A stretch of DNA of 64,000 bases from Proteles cristata cristata (lineage: Eukaryota; Chordata; Mammalia; Carnivora; Hyaenidae): the NCBI GenBank assembly GCA_017311185.1, contig JAESUZ010003887.1, positions 434,001 through 498,000 on the forward strand, read 5' to 3'. Shown here in pieces: positions 19,266 to 29,877 of this stretch. A program made the position numbers and the translations under genes. Under the pieces are notes generated by a model. It had not been told where the DNA came from, did no database searches, and saw only the letters and a list, made by a program, of their open reading frames with translations. Every line of letters begins with the position of its first letter. Within the stretch, counting starts at the first letter, position 1.

Positions 19266-19713
19266 GAGCATTCATCATATTAATGTGTAATAATATTAGT
19301 GTAATTATGCCTTGCTGCTCCTGCATCTACCTTTCCTTCTCCCTCCTTCTTCTCTCATTCCTCAATCCAGGCCACTCTGAGCGCCACATCCCAGCTTCCA
19401 ACACCCCTTTCCTTCGTTATGGTTTTGCAACCCAAGTGTTTTGCAGATGCACTCTTTGTTCAAAACGCCTGTGCTGTCAGGATATGAGGTCCTGCATCTA
19501 GGGCCTGCTTCTGCCCTTTTTGCTTTGTCCCAGGAAGGAATGTTCTTTGATATGCCCCTGGGCCTTTGGTGTGGGCTGGCCAGAGGTTATGGAGTTGTGC
19601 CTGGATTCAGTGGGGGTGAGGGGTGGGAGTCCAAGGATTTTTTTCTGTCAATAGTAAGTGACAGATAAGATGATTTGAGAGTTCTTTGAGGAAAAGGAAA
19701 TCTGATCTCTCTC

Positions 19714-19746
<33 letters not shown>

Positions 19747-20254
19747 CAAGCAAGAGAGCAGTAAAGTAGAAAACATCCCACTCATATACTTTTTAGAGCA
19801 GGGAACAGATAAAAAAAATTCAGTTGGTACAACAAGTAATAGAAAATGTATTTTGGTTCTGGATTTTGTATTTTGTCCAGTGAAGGGAACGAGAAAGAAG
19901 GGACAAGGCGATGGAAAAAAGGCGAGAAAGAGAAGCAGGGAAGGATTGGGAGAGATTGGGAGAGGGAGACGGAACAAAACCAGATAGAGACCCACTGGAT
20001 GAACCTAGTGAATGGCCTCGAGGACACCCCCAGAGGCCCTGAGGAACGTCCTCAGCCTGAGGGAGTTCAAATCTCTGTCCCCAAAGACCTCTAAATGTTC
20101 TGTTGCATTTTTACAACCATAGGCAGCCTGTCATCTCCAGGTACTTGACCAGCAGTCCGAGTGAATTAAGCCAAGGTCTGGATTAAGCCTAAAGACAGGA
20201 GGCCTTCACTATTGTCTTGCTGTTACCATTCTTGTGTTGTGTTCAACACCCACC
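19266..20254. other. Unique sequence, no gene seen
   Basis: Contains the TG repeat at 19716-19744 and a purine-rich patch of GGAGAGGG and AGAAAGAG words at 19885-19975. No coding evidence. Confidence 0.5.
19716..19744. repeat. (TG)14 dinucleotide microsatellite
   Basis: Uninterrupted TG run of 29 bp, long enough to be length-polymorphic. Confidence 0.97.
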
Positions 20255-20480
20255 TGCCTGGGGCTCAAGGTACAAAATTGACAGAGTTCTGCCCTTAATG
20301 AGCTCCCGGCCCCGTCGGAGAGGCAGACATGTAAATAACGATTATAATAAAAGTCGGGCTGCTATAATTACTATAATAAAAGTTCAGATGAAGTGCACGG
20401 AGGGGAGATTAATTAATTCTGACTGGGAAATCCGGAACTGCTTTGTAGGGAATAATGAGGCATCTTCAGGGAGGTACAGG
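20255..20480 (-). mobile_element. Antisense L2-like LINE fragment
   Basis: TTGACAGAGTTCTGCCCTTA ATGAGCTCCCGG, AGGCAGACATGTAAATAACG, TGAAGTGCACGGAGG and TTCTGACTGGGAAATCCGGA follow the order of the antisense L2 3' UTR (ATCCCTGCCCTTAAGGAGCT .. AGACAGACATGTAAAC ..). The subfamily is uncertain. ATTATAATAAAAGT occurs twice about 45 bp apart, a small internal duplication. Confidence 0.6.
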
Positions 20481-20514
20481 ATTTCCGTAGGCAGAGTGGG
20501 CGGAGGCAGTGGTG

Positions 20515-20710
20515 GTAAGGTAGGTTTTGCATCAGACAACGTGGATGCCATCTCTCACTGTGCCACTTTCCTAGCTGTGCGCCTTCGGGCAGGTGACTTA
20601 ACCTCTCTGTGCCTGGTGTTCATCTGTGAGATAAGAATAACAGGTTATATCTCATATGGTTCTTACATTAAGACATAAAGCCTGTGTTGCCGGCCTGTAA
20701 GATAATAAAT
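20515..20710 (-). mobile_element. MIR SINE, antisense
   Basis: CACTGTGCCACTTTCCTAGC TGTGCGCCTTCGGGCAGGTG then ACTTAACCTCTCTGTGCCTG and GATAAGAATAACAGGTTATA give a well preserved antisense MIR. Confidence 0.9.
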
Positions 20711-21837
20711 GACAACCAAATGTAAAACGACAGCATTGGAATCCTTGGTTTCCATAAGGGGACTCTCACCACTGCATACTTACTATAATATAAGAATACA
20801 AGCTTGATGGTGCCATAGAGCTGAAGGCTTGGTGGCAAGGGTGAAGGCCAGCTTTCCTAGCCCTCGGGCTTCCAAGGGCCTATGAGACTGTTGGAACAGA
20901 GTGAGAATCTTGTCTGGCTTTTGGAAAAAAGCCCAAAGTGGCCCTTTGGTAGCAGGCAGGGATCTTATGTACCTGCGGCCACTTGGATGCTTTGAGGGGG
21001 TGTGTGTCAGCTTCTGTCCCGCAGGACCTGGGCACACAGTCTAAATCAGTCATATTAGGATGGATGTGTCGTGTCCTGGAGGTGGCCCAGTCCCTCCCTC
21101 CGAGCCACTTGGGAGTGAATACGAGGCAGTCTCATTCCATCCTTGTGTGAACACAGTGAATCGTCGTGAACGGGGGTCCATCCCCACCACCTTTGGGATC
21201 TGTTGACCCCCGAGTGGGACTGGAAGACCCCCTGCCTAAAACCCTCCCGTGGCGGGGAAAGGATTTCAGGCACAGGGGAAGGCACTTCCCAAATGGCTGG
21301 TGGACACTAATACTTGAGCCACTCCAGGAACATACTGGGGGCAGCTGCCCACAGGGGCTTCAGGTAGGTGAGGCCAGAATGAGAACTGGATCATCTCAGG
21401 TATATAAGCACAGATACACGGCAGCAGCCTGGCCAGTGCTGTGCAAGGAGACATGCCCCTGTCCTAGGTGTGTTCACAGATTCGGGCTTGGTGACTCTGC
21501 TTTAGGCCCCCGGAGGTGGGGGGTGCTGTGGGTTCTGGAGCAGGAAGTGGCCCTGCTGAGCCGTGGAGGAGCCACTGGTGGACAGTGGCTGGGGCAGGCT
21601 CCAGAGGAAGCCTGTGATAGGTGATGACCCCGACAGGACAGGACACAAGGAAGGTAGGAGTAAGGCACAGGGCAGTGGGGCTGGAGAGGAGGGGGATTAA
21701 GATCCCACTGCACACGGAGAGCCAGCAGGACCAGAGCGCCTGGGAAGCAGTCTCATAAACAAAACAAAACAAAACCGAGCGCACACCTAAGACAGCTATT
21801 AATGCTCTTTGGAGAGCAGGGAGTTGGGAGGAGCCAA
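20711..21837. other. Unique sequence, no gene seen
   Basis: A short (AAAAC)n run lies at 21758-21776. Open frames of 152-161 codons (21166-21624 +, 21464-21949 -) overlap and show no domain. Confidence 0.5.
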
Positions 21838-22130
21838 ACGCAGCTCCACGGGCGACTGCAGTTCTCCCGTGTGGCTGGAGGAAGGATTTGCTGAGACAGA
21901 CCCGCCGAAAACCCCCGGCAGCATTGACCTCAGCCGTCTGTCCTCCCACACCTGTGCCCCGGGAACTCCGCCTAGCGGCTCAGGCGGCAGAAACGCGCCC
22001 CCGAAACGTGTTCTCGGACGTTCTCGGGCGCCCCAAGGCTGGCCAGCAGCGGGCGGACACCGGACAGCAAAGCAGGGACGGTCTGAAGTTCCATCGCGCC
22101 CTGTGTGAGAACCTCACGGACGCAGCCTCC
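21838..22130. promoter_or_regulatory. Compact CpG island
   Basis: I count about 27 CpG in 293 bp, with dense runs such as GAAACGCGCCCCCGAAACG (21989-22008) and TTCTCGGACGTTCTCGGGCG (22011-22030). Repeat-free and sharply bounded. This is the best orphan CpG island in the window and could mark an unannotated promoter or enhancer. No TATA box, initiator context or convincing open frame (99 and 81 codons, + strand, no domain) fixes a direction. Confidence 0.6.
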
Positions 22131-23445
22131 TGACAGAGGGAAAAAGGCAGACAGGAGCGAATTCAGATTGCCTGGTTCCATTTGTGCGAATTGCAGATAA
22201 TAGATGCCCGATCAGAGGTCCACATGGTAGCTACCCTTGTGGGAGGGACTGGGCGGGGGCAAGAGGGGCTGCTAGTGGGGGTGGGGGGGGGCGGATCTAT
22301 GTCCTGATCTGAGTGTCGGTTCCGTGTGTGTGTATTTGGGCAAATGCAGTGAGCTTGTGATGTGTGGACTTTCCTCTATGAGTCTTGGATTCTAACAAAC
22401 GTTCCTCTTCTCTGAGCCTCCCCACCCCACCCTCACCACCAAAAGGAGTGAGGTTTGTAGTAACCTTGCAAACAGTGATGATGGTAACCTATGCTGGGAA
22501 CTCAAAGGTAGCAGCAGGGGAGGAAGCAGAATTTGGTGGGGGTCCAGCTGGGTGTGGGGTGCTGTGGGCAGTCGCGAACAGACGTGAACGAGGTACTGGG
22601 AGTGTGCACTGGGGCAAGCGCTGGGTGAGCAGGTGGTGGGCTGTCAGTCTGCCTGGCATGGGGAATTAGGGCCGGGTCACCCAGGCGGAGTACAGACAGT
22701 AATAGGACAGCCAGTAGAGGGTGGTGTCCTGGGGAACACCAAGTTCAAGGGCAAGCAGAGGCAGGTGATCAGGAAAGGATAAAACCTCAGAGGAAGAGGT
22801 TTCATGGAGAGCATGGTCAAGGTCAAGATCACATGTTGCAGAGAGGCCAAGCATCCTCAGTGTGACCATCACACCCACCACCTTCTTCTAGGGCTTTCCT
22901 CTCACCCCAAGCTACTGGCCAGTCACCCTCCACTGTTCCAAACTTCACAGCCTGCCCTCACCCCCGCGTTACCTGGGGCCCTTTTTCATTTCTGGAACTG
23001 CTCTTGAGCCAGGGCTCCCCTGTCCTATTCCTGTGCACTTGATTATTGCACCCCAAATGTAAAGCCTCACATTTATCCCTGTTAGACTCCGCCTGTCTGT
23101 GTAAGCCACAGGGGCAGGTGAAGAAAGGGGAGGCTTTCCTGTGCAGGGTGGGGGTTTGTGTTCAGGTGGCCCAGAGTTCAGGGTCCGGGTGGGGCAGGCA
23201 GCTGGCACCCCATCGAGGGAGAGACCAGCTCTGCCTCAGTTCCTTCTGTATCGACTACCCCTGGGCCCACCAGTTCCTTGTGTTACAGCATGCATGTTGC
23301 CTGTCACATTCACCCACAGGGACGACATGTAACTTCTAACCAGGGAAATAAGGGAAGATTTGCAAGCAAATGAAAAATCTATGCTTCTATTCAGGTGTCT
23401 GCAGTATGAAATTAGGAAGTTCATAGAAACAATAAGAATCCTTCG
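22131..23445. other. Unique sequence, no gene seen
   Basis: G-run GGGGGTGGGGGGGGGCGG lies near 22278-22295. Open frames up to 97 codons, none convincing. Confidence 0.5.
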
Positions 23446-23700
23446 AGTTAGAGTAATAATAACTCTTTATTGAAACTCGCTGTGTGCCAAGCGCTGAGCC
23501 AGGAATTCACATAGGTGATATGATTGAATTGTCACATCCACCCTGTGGGGTGCGTCCAATTATCACTCCCATTTTATGGCTGGGGATATTGAGGCACAGA
23601 GAGGTTTGCTATCTTACCCAAAGTCACTCAGCTAGTCAGTGGCAGAGCTGGGACTGGAGCCCAGGCAGCTCAAAGTCTCCACCGCCTTTCATGCAATATC
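23446..23700 (+). mobile_element. MIR SINE, sense, near full length
   Basis: ATTGAAACTCGCTGTGTGCC AAGCGCTGAGCCAGG, CATTTTATGGCTGGGGATAT TGAGGCACAGAGAGG, GTCAGTGGCAGAGCTGGGAC and CAGCTCAAAGTCTCCACCGC cover head, core and tail. It is the best preserved MIR here. Confidence 0.95.
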
Positions 23701-23754
23701 GTTAGTGAGGTGAATGCAAGGGAGCAGGGGCAGAGACTGTGCATAATGTAAATC

Positions 23755-23985
23755 CATCAGGCCCTTTATTTTGGGTTTAAAATGTACAACTTGATGGCTT
23801 GGCCGCAGATTTATTTCCTTTCTAGATTCCATTTGGTTTAAGCAAATATTAAAATGAGTTACATTTCCCTTAAGCCCACGTTGACCAACTCCGGGGAAAA
23901 AAATGTGGATAGATGGGCCCACAAATTTCAGTGGGCAATAAATATCACACTTTATTTCATTTCCACTGCCATAAATATGACCCTG
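23755..23985. promoter_or_regulatory. AT-rich non-repeat block, conserved-element candidate
   Basis: Repeat-free AT-rich sequence with TAAGCAAATATTAAAATGAG, GGCAATAAATATCACACTTT and GCCATAAATATGACC, sharply different from the flanks. A 203-codon minus-strand frame (23689-24300) runs through it but has no domain. Confidence 0.35.
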
Positions 23986-24729
23986 AGCACCACCCCTCCA
24001 CCCCCCACTGATGTGGGAATTTTCGTCTCTGTCATGATTGGGACTTTCCATTCCTATTCTGCCCAGGGTGGTGCAAAGGTCCTGGGGTCCTTTGAAGTGC
24101 CAACTGACTTCCCACCTTTGTTCAGTGCCTTCAGAGTTGTTCTGCTGTGCCTTGCCCCACTTCAGAACACTGCAAATAATTTCATCATTAAGTTCACACT
24201 TTTTTTTCTTAAAAAAAAAAGGGGGGGGCAGTGAACTCAGCATCTTTTGCACCCTGAGAACATCCCTGAGGCCTGGAAAAAAAAGGAGAGGGAAACTCAA
24301 GTCATATTAGTAGGTGTATGCCCACGGGGAGCTCCTGCTTCCTGGAGGAGCAAGAGCCTGCAGTGCCTTCCCCAGATACGCAAATGAACTGAGCCCAGAA
24401 TATGTCCTGGGGGTGGTGGGAATGGGGGTAGGGGTGCAACTGGTTGGAGCAACCATTTTAGGAGGCTTCCTGGAGAATCCACAGGGGAGAATTCCTAGAG
24501 AGAGGATGGGGCAGCTCAGAAGACTCTGCCTACAGCTTGAAGATGGTGAGCCCAGGGCCCTCGGCCTCTGGAGTGAGCTGTGCCTCCTGGCATTGGTGGG
24601 GTTCCACCTTGGCTCCCCTGTATAGCAGCAGCAGGACAGATGGGTGGCATCTCCTTCCCCACAGAGGGGTTCCCAGACAAAGCAAGGAAGACAGAAGCAC
24701 CGTCTCCCAGGATCTGAGCACTCGAGGGC
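23986..24729. other. Unique sequence, no gene seen
   Basis: A poly-A/poly-G junction (AAAAAAAAAAGGGGGGGG) lies at 24213-24229. GC-rich thereafter; open frames up to 158 codons without domains. Confidence 0.45.
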
Positions 24730-24744
24730 TTTAGAGTCAGCCAG

Positions 24745-25048
24745 CCCGGGGCGCCTGGGTGGCTCAGTCCGTTGAGCGTCCAACTTCGGCTCAGGTCATG
24801 ATCTCACAGTTCGAGGGTTCCAGCTACACATCAGGCTCTCTGCTGTCAGCGCAGAGCCTGCTTCGGATCTTCTGCACCCCACCTCTGTCCCTGCCTCCCT
24901 CTGCTCCCTTGGCCCCCCCCCCGCCTTCCCCCTCCACCTCCCTCTGCCTTCCTGTCCCTCCTCATCCCCTCCCTCCTCCTAGCACATGTGTGCTCTCTCT
25001 CTCTCTCTCTCACTCTCTCTCTCAAAAATAAATAAACATAAAAATAGG
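24745..25048 (+). mobile_element. CAN-SINE, sense, with enlarged pyrimidine region
   Basis: Head GGGGCGCCTGGGTGGCTCAG, variant body CTGCTGTCAGCGCAGAGCCT, then about 150 bp of C/T-rich sequence and CAAAAATAAATAAACATAAA. The pyrimidine region is much longer than usual. First of two SINEs in tandem. Confidence 0.95.
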
Positions 25049-25058
25049 CTTAGAGTAG

Positions 25059-25280
25059 GGGCGCCTGGGTGGCTCAGTCGGTTAAGCATCTGACTTCAGC
25101 TCAGGTCATGATCTCACAGTTTGTGAACTGGTGCCCCGTGTAGAGCTCTGTGCTGACAGCTCAGAGCCTGGAGCCTGCTTTGGATTCTGTGTCTCGTCCT
25201 CTCCCCCTCTCCAGCTCACCCTCTGTCTCCCTCTGTCTCTCAAAAATAAACAAACATTTAAAAAAAAATTTTTTTTTAAG
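25059..25280 (+). mobile_element. CAN-SINE, sense, second of a tandem pair
   Basis: GGGCGCCTGGGTGGCTCAGT head, CTGACAGCTCAGAGCCTGGA body, CAAAAATAAACAAACATTTA tail with A/T extension. Target-like words occur three times: TTTAGAGTCAGCCAG (24730-24744), CTTAGAGTAG (25049-25058) and TTTAGAGTCAGCTAG (25281-25295). Confidence 0.95.
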
Positions 25281-25569
25281 TTTAGAGTCAGCTAGTCCCA
25301 CTTCCTCCTCCTCACTTCTGCCTTGAAGGGCTGGGAAAGCTGCACCTTCCTGTCTGGGCTCCATGACCCCAGCACTCAGGGGTCCCAATGGTTCCTTCCT
25401 GCCTAGCGCCGCTGTGTGGCTCCGCCTCAGCAAGATGAGGCTGGAACTGCCACCCAGGGTCTTTGTCACATTTGAGTTTGAGGGTTGGCAATAGGAAATT
25501 AAAGGTGTCCTTTAAGATACCTCTTTTAAAAAATTTTTTTTTAAAGCTAGGTTATGATGTAGAGATCAC

Positions 25570-25800
25570 TTGAGATTTAGCACCAGAGAAGACTGGATTT
25601 CCATCCTAGCTTTTCTCCTAATCCAGCTGTGTGACCCTGGGCTGGGCAGGCACCTCTCTGAGACTCCATTTTCTCCTCCGAGGATGGGAGCAGTGACAGT
25701 CACTTCACAGGATTATGAGCTCGTGTGTTTAAAACACTTGTAGTTAGTAACCGCATATGGTAGCTATTATAGCTATGATTATCATTATGCCTGGTGGCAG
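25570..25800 (-). mobile_element. MIR SINE, antisense
   Basis: CATCCTAGCTTTTCTCCTAA, CTGTGTGACCCTGGGCTGGG, GACTCCATTTTCTCCTCCGA and AGTAACCGCATATGGTAGCT match antisense MIR. TATTATAGCTATGATTATCA lies at the far end. Confidence 0.88.
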
Positions 25801-26164
25801 GAGGTTCCTCGATCTCCTTTATGTGACCCAAACTACAAGCTGGACTCGGCCCAAAATCTAGACTCTAACTATGTAGTTTCAAATGCCTCAAGGTGTTTTT
25901 GTTTTAATTATTTTAAAAATAGCATCATTAAGCAATCAGTAATGGATAGAAAATTTATAGCATAAGATCTTCAAACTCTTCTCCAGTACAGTATGGTACA
26001 TTTCTCTTTACTCACTTACATATTCACTATCTGCAGCCAGGTGTATATTAGCTCTCTTTCTAAATGATCTGGAAATTGAGCTTCCTATTCTTATTTCAGA
26101 TTGGCACATCATCTGCAGTGGCTCCGACCTTTTCCTTCCATACCTGGAGGCTTTGGGTCTTGGA
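25801..26164. other. AT-rich unique sequence, no gene seen
   Basis: TTTTGTTTTAATTATTTTAA near 25898 is simple AT-rich sequence. No known repeat or gene recognised. Confidence 0.45.
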
Positions 26165-26320
26165 AAGAGTCCAGCTTTATGGTTAGAAAGATCTGATTCC
26201 AAATTCTGACTCTGCTATGTGCTTGCTGTGTGGCGTTAGATAAATTTCTCAACCTCCCTGGGCCTCTTTAGCTCCCTGTGCATAACAGTATATCACCTCA
26301 CAGATGGTGGGGCCAACCAA
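26165..26320 (-). mobile_element. MIR SINE, antisense, partial
   Basis: AAATTCTGACTCTGCTATGT GCTTGCTGTGTGGCGTTAGA, then TTTCTCAACCTCCCTGGGCC and ACAGTATATCACCTCACAGA. Confidence 0.8.
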
Positions 26321-27064
26321 ATAAAATGAAATTTGCAGACCCCTGGTTTAGAATAAACATCAGTGGACGCTGGCATTTTTCTTTTCATTTTTCTCCCATC
26401 TTCGTACCTTTGGCTGTTCTGGAATATTGCCTTGTTGGACAAAAGGCTGAAAAAGAAGTCTTGACTGCAGTTCTAGACCCTTCCTTCAGGCAGCTTCTAG
26501 AGAACTGCTCTCTGATACAGAGGAGGTCAACTTTCATTTTACTTTTACTTCCAAAGGAATTCCTATAATATGACCAGCCATAAGTGATCCTGCCTTCAGG
26601 GGCCCTTTCCTTGGCTACCAGTGGTGTCACACCCTTGTCTCCCTGAGCTTCCTCTGACAAATCCAAGTTTACGCCCTCAGCGGAGCAAAGCATTGAATAC
26701 AAAACATTGGATGAGTTTGTTTCTGATATCTCTTGATGGAGACATGTGGCCTTCATCAGACTGTTCACCTCCCCTTCCTGCAGCCCCTCCTTGCCTGCAC
26801 CACATAACCCAATGCTGGTGTTGACAGGACAGGGGCCTGCCTGACCTGCGGACGACTTGGGACCATGTTCTTGCCTTTGGTTCCTGCTTTGGGAAAACGT
26901 GGGCTCTCCGAGATCTCAGCGATTCCTGTGGGAGAGGAATCCCAGCTCTTTAATGGTGGGATATAAAGCAGTGAGGACGATAGATTAGGGAAGATAGAGG
27001 GGTATGTCCTCCTCAGCCCTTTTCAGGTCATCCAGCGTAGGCCTTGACTGATCCTTCTACAGAT
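26321..27064. other. Unique sequence, no gene seen
   Basis: No repeat family recognised; open frames up to 127 codons (26385-26768, -) without domains. Confidence 0.45.
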
Positions 27065-27180
27065 GGACCTGGTGCTGGATAGACCTGGACTTGAACCTGG
27101 CTGTACCCTCTCCTGGGTATGTGATGCTGTGAACACTGCTTTCACCTCCCAGGTGTCAATGCGCCAACCACCAGTGCAGG
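27065..27180 (-). mobile_element. Possible MIR fragment, antisense
   Basis: GATAGACCTGGACTTGAACC followed by TGGGTATGTGATGCTGTGAA resembles the antisense MIR phrase for the tRNA-unrelated core, but the remaining similarity is weak. Confidence 0.4.
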
Positions 27181-27644
27181 ATAAACATTGGCGGATGTGA
27201 GTCCCTTTCTTGGCTCCATCTATCACATTTTACTGATTTCATCTGGAAAGCGTGGGCTGAAGCTTGGGGTTGAGGATGTGGTGGGTGTGCAGGGACAGGG
27301 GTCTTCTGGTCCAGTCATTCGACGCATCTTCGTCTTAGGAGTGCTGGGTGGCCTTGACCTCACAGTGGACAGGAGAGGTCAGATGGAGGAGGGTAAATGC
27401 TGTGATGGGGGCGGGGCCTGGGGGCTCAGGAGCAGGGCAGAGAGCCCTAGCCAGTGGGAAGAATAGGTGCTAGACACGAGTTGGTTATGAGATCTCAGGA
27501 TGCCTTCCTGGGAGGGCAGGCTGAAGAGGGCTGTTGTATTCTGTCTTTGCTAAGGTTTGTTTTGTGGCCCCTTTGAGTACTATAAAAGGGTTTTAAGTTG
27601 GCTTCCATGGCTTGGAATGACCTTTTCTGTTCTCTGGGAAAAGG
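27181..27644. other. Unique sequence, no gene seen
   Basis: No repeat or coding signature found. Confidence 0.45.
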
Positions 27645-27850
27645 CCGTACTGTGGTTTGGAGACTTAATCCTGGGCCACACTGCCTGGATTCAAGCCCCC
27701 TTTCGGCCACTTTGCACCTGTGTGGTAGATGACCTCTCTGAAAAAGGCCCGTTTCCCTGCTCTGCACCATGGGCTGATACAACATCCTCTGTGCAGAGAC
27801 CATTCTACACTCAGTGCTCAGAACAGCGCCTGGCTTACAGTGATGGAAAA
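27645..27850 (-). mobile_element. MIR SINE, antisense
   Basis: ACACTGCCTGGATTCAAGCC, TTTGCACCTGTGTGGTAGAT, GACCTCTCTGAAAAAGGCC and GTGCTCAGAACAGCGCCTGG follow antisense MIR. Confidence 0.82.
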
Positions 27851-28289
27851 CAGGGCTGTTGTTAAACCAGGAGCGTCTTGAGGCCTGGGGTCCCATCCTG
27901 CCCTCTTCCCAGCAGGGGCCCTGTGCCTACATGTTCGGTATCCTTGTGGATTTCGGATGGTGACTTTTAGCTGGTCCTTGGAGGGGTAAATTTCAACACA
28001 CAGAGATGGAGAGGAGACAGATGGCTAGCAGGATGGGTGGAGCGTGTCGGGGGCTGTCTCAGGGGCAAAGGTCCAGGGACACAGAAAGGCAAGACTGTGC
28101 AGGAGGTAACAGCGAGGGCTTACAGGTGGAGGTCTGACAGTGTAGGAAGCCTGAGAGAGCAAGTGAGCTTCCTAGAGGAGGTGAGATGGGTCAAGTGGCA
28201 TAAAGGAAAAGTAAGAGGAAGGTGTGGAAAGAGGAAGGAGGCACCAGAAAAGCCAAGAGGCAAAGGGTGGGTACATTGTGCGTAAATCT
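27851..28289. other. Unique sequence, purine-rich toward the end
   Basis: Runs such as GGAAAAGTAAGAGGAAGG at 28204-28225 bias the + strand to purines. No gene seen. Confidence 0.45.
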
Positions 28290-28600
28290 CAGTTCCTTCT
28301 GCTCATAAAGTTGTGCTGATGCATTTTTCTGTCAGCTTTATATTAACATTTACATAACAAGTAGATTGAGAGATGGCATTATTTACATATATATGGAGGC
28401 CGGCTGGAACTGGGGATCCTCACGCCTGTAAATGACGTTTTATTGATTAATAAATTAGACATTTACAGATCAGGCACAAATCAAATGCATCCATTTCAGA
28501 CGCCCATCAGGTGCAAATGAATGTAAATTGGTGGCCTCATTTGCATACGGAAAGCAAACCACTTAGCTGTCATTTGTCATAGGCACCCTTGAGAGGCTAT
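28290..28600. promoter_or_regulatory. Strong candidate conserved enhancer
   Basis: Repeat-free AT-rich island between GC-richer flanks. It carries a perfect POU octamer ATTTGCAT at 28539-28546, a second half-like word GTGCAAATGAATG near 28511, a PBX/HOX-like TGATTAAT at 28444-28451 beside TAAATTAG, and GTAAATGACG (28424-28433). This site-dense composition is typical of vertebrate developmental enhancers. Conservation cannot be tested here. Confidence 0.5.
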
Positions 28601-28754
28601 AATTTGCTGCTTGGAGCCAGCCAGCAGCAGGGCCACCCTTGTGCTCTGGGTGCTTTCAGAGATGGCAAGATGTGGCCCATGGAATGCCCCAACTCCCCCT
28701 CCCCAGTCACCAGCATGGTCCCAGAGGAGGACAGTGGAGCCTCTCGGGGGCCCT

Positions 28755-28975
28755 GGCCTTGTCACAGAATCAGAGATCTGGGTGACCTGAACCGGAAGAA
28801 ATCTTGAAGTTCATCTACACCAGTCCTGTATTTTACAGATGATGAGCTGAAGTCCAGAGAAGAGAAGTGACTTGCCTAAGGTCACACAGCAATGTGGGCA
28901 CAGTGTCAAGACTGTGTCAGAACCCAGTTCTCCTTACCCCGAGTGCAGTACTTTATCTGTGATGCCATTATGGTT
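28755..28975 (+). mobile_element. MIR3-type SINE, sense
   Basis: AGAATCAGAGATCTGGGTGA, AAATCTTGAAGTTCATCTAC, TTTTACAGATGATGAGCTGA and CTTGCCTAAGGTCACACAGC with a long matching 3' side. Confidence 0.88.
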
Positions 28976-29619
28976 CCTCCTCACAAGGAAGAGAAGCACA
29001 GAGTCTGCAGCTTCTAGAACCGTTGGATCCATTTCCTGGAGCAGCACGTGGGCATAGGGGGTTCAGGAGACGGATGAGCTACTGTTCCCAGGCTGCCGCT
29101 GCCCAACTTCAAGGTGCCTGGAAGCCCCTCGTCCCTGACAGTATCTCCCACCATGCTCTGACTCCCCACACTTTCACTGAGAGAAAGGGCATTTCATTAG
29201 GTAAAAAAAGATGATTTCAAGGCTGGGCTGGGGAGAGAGAATGAGCCTGGGTGAAAGTCAGGTCACTAAGAACGAAGGAAAAGGAACAAAAGCGGGGTGG
29301 GCACCAGAGACCAAGCTTCACCTCCTTCACAATGGAGGAGAGAAATGGGCTGCAAGGCCGTTACATGTGGTACGGCCCGGATGGGGGGGAAGGGCTCGAT
29401 TCCCAGGGAGAGGGAGGCGGCTGACCCATGAGGCCAGTTACCAAGGCGCCCGAGGAGTCTGTGGGCCAGAGCAGGCATCCAGCTCATCTGTCCTGTAATG
29501 GGACACCTGTTGCAGGCAGGGGGATGGCTGAGTTGACCCCCAATGGGATTTTTCTTTGCATTTAAATCTGCATGTGGTTTTGGCAGGTTAGGGTATCAAG
29601 GTTTGGAGGTGGTTTTATT
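28976..29619. other. Unique sequence, no gene seen
   Basis: No repeat recognised. Open frames up to 95 codons without domains. Confidence 0.45.
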
Positions 29620-29633
29620 TAAACAGGTGAATG

Positions 29634-29863
29634 CAGGGGCGCCTGGGTGGCTTAGTCGGTTAAGCGTCCGACTTTCGCTTAGGTCATGATCTCGCGGTTC
29701 GTGGGTTCGAGCCCCGCGTCGGGCTCTGTGCTGACTGCCAGCTCAGAGCCTCGAGCCTGTTTCAGCCTGTGACTCCCTCTCTCTCTGACCCTCTCCTGCT
29801 CACACTGTCTCTCTCTCTCCTAAAAATAAATAAAACATTAAAAAATAAAAAAATAAAAAAAAA
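29634..29863 (+). mobile_element. CAN-SINE, sense; best preserved and probably youngest copy
   Basis: Every CpG expected in the head region seems kept: GGGGCGCCTGGG, AGCGTCCGACTTTCGC, TCTCGCGGTTCGTGG and TTCGAGCCCCGCGTCGGGCT. Most other copies have lost these to TG/CA. The duplication TAAACAGGTGAATG is exact over 14 bp (29620-29633 and 29864-29877). The tail is a long A-rich run with T interruptions. All this points to a recent felid-lineage insertion. Confidence 0.97.
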
Positions 29864-29877
29864 TAAACAGGTGAATG

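Noticed and set aside
29640..29715. tRNA-Lys-like sequence
   Set aside because: It is the tRNA-derived head of a CAN-SINE with A- and B-box-like parts, not a functional tRNA gene; the same holds for the other SINE heads.
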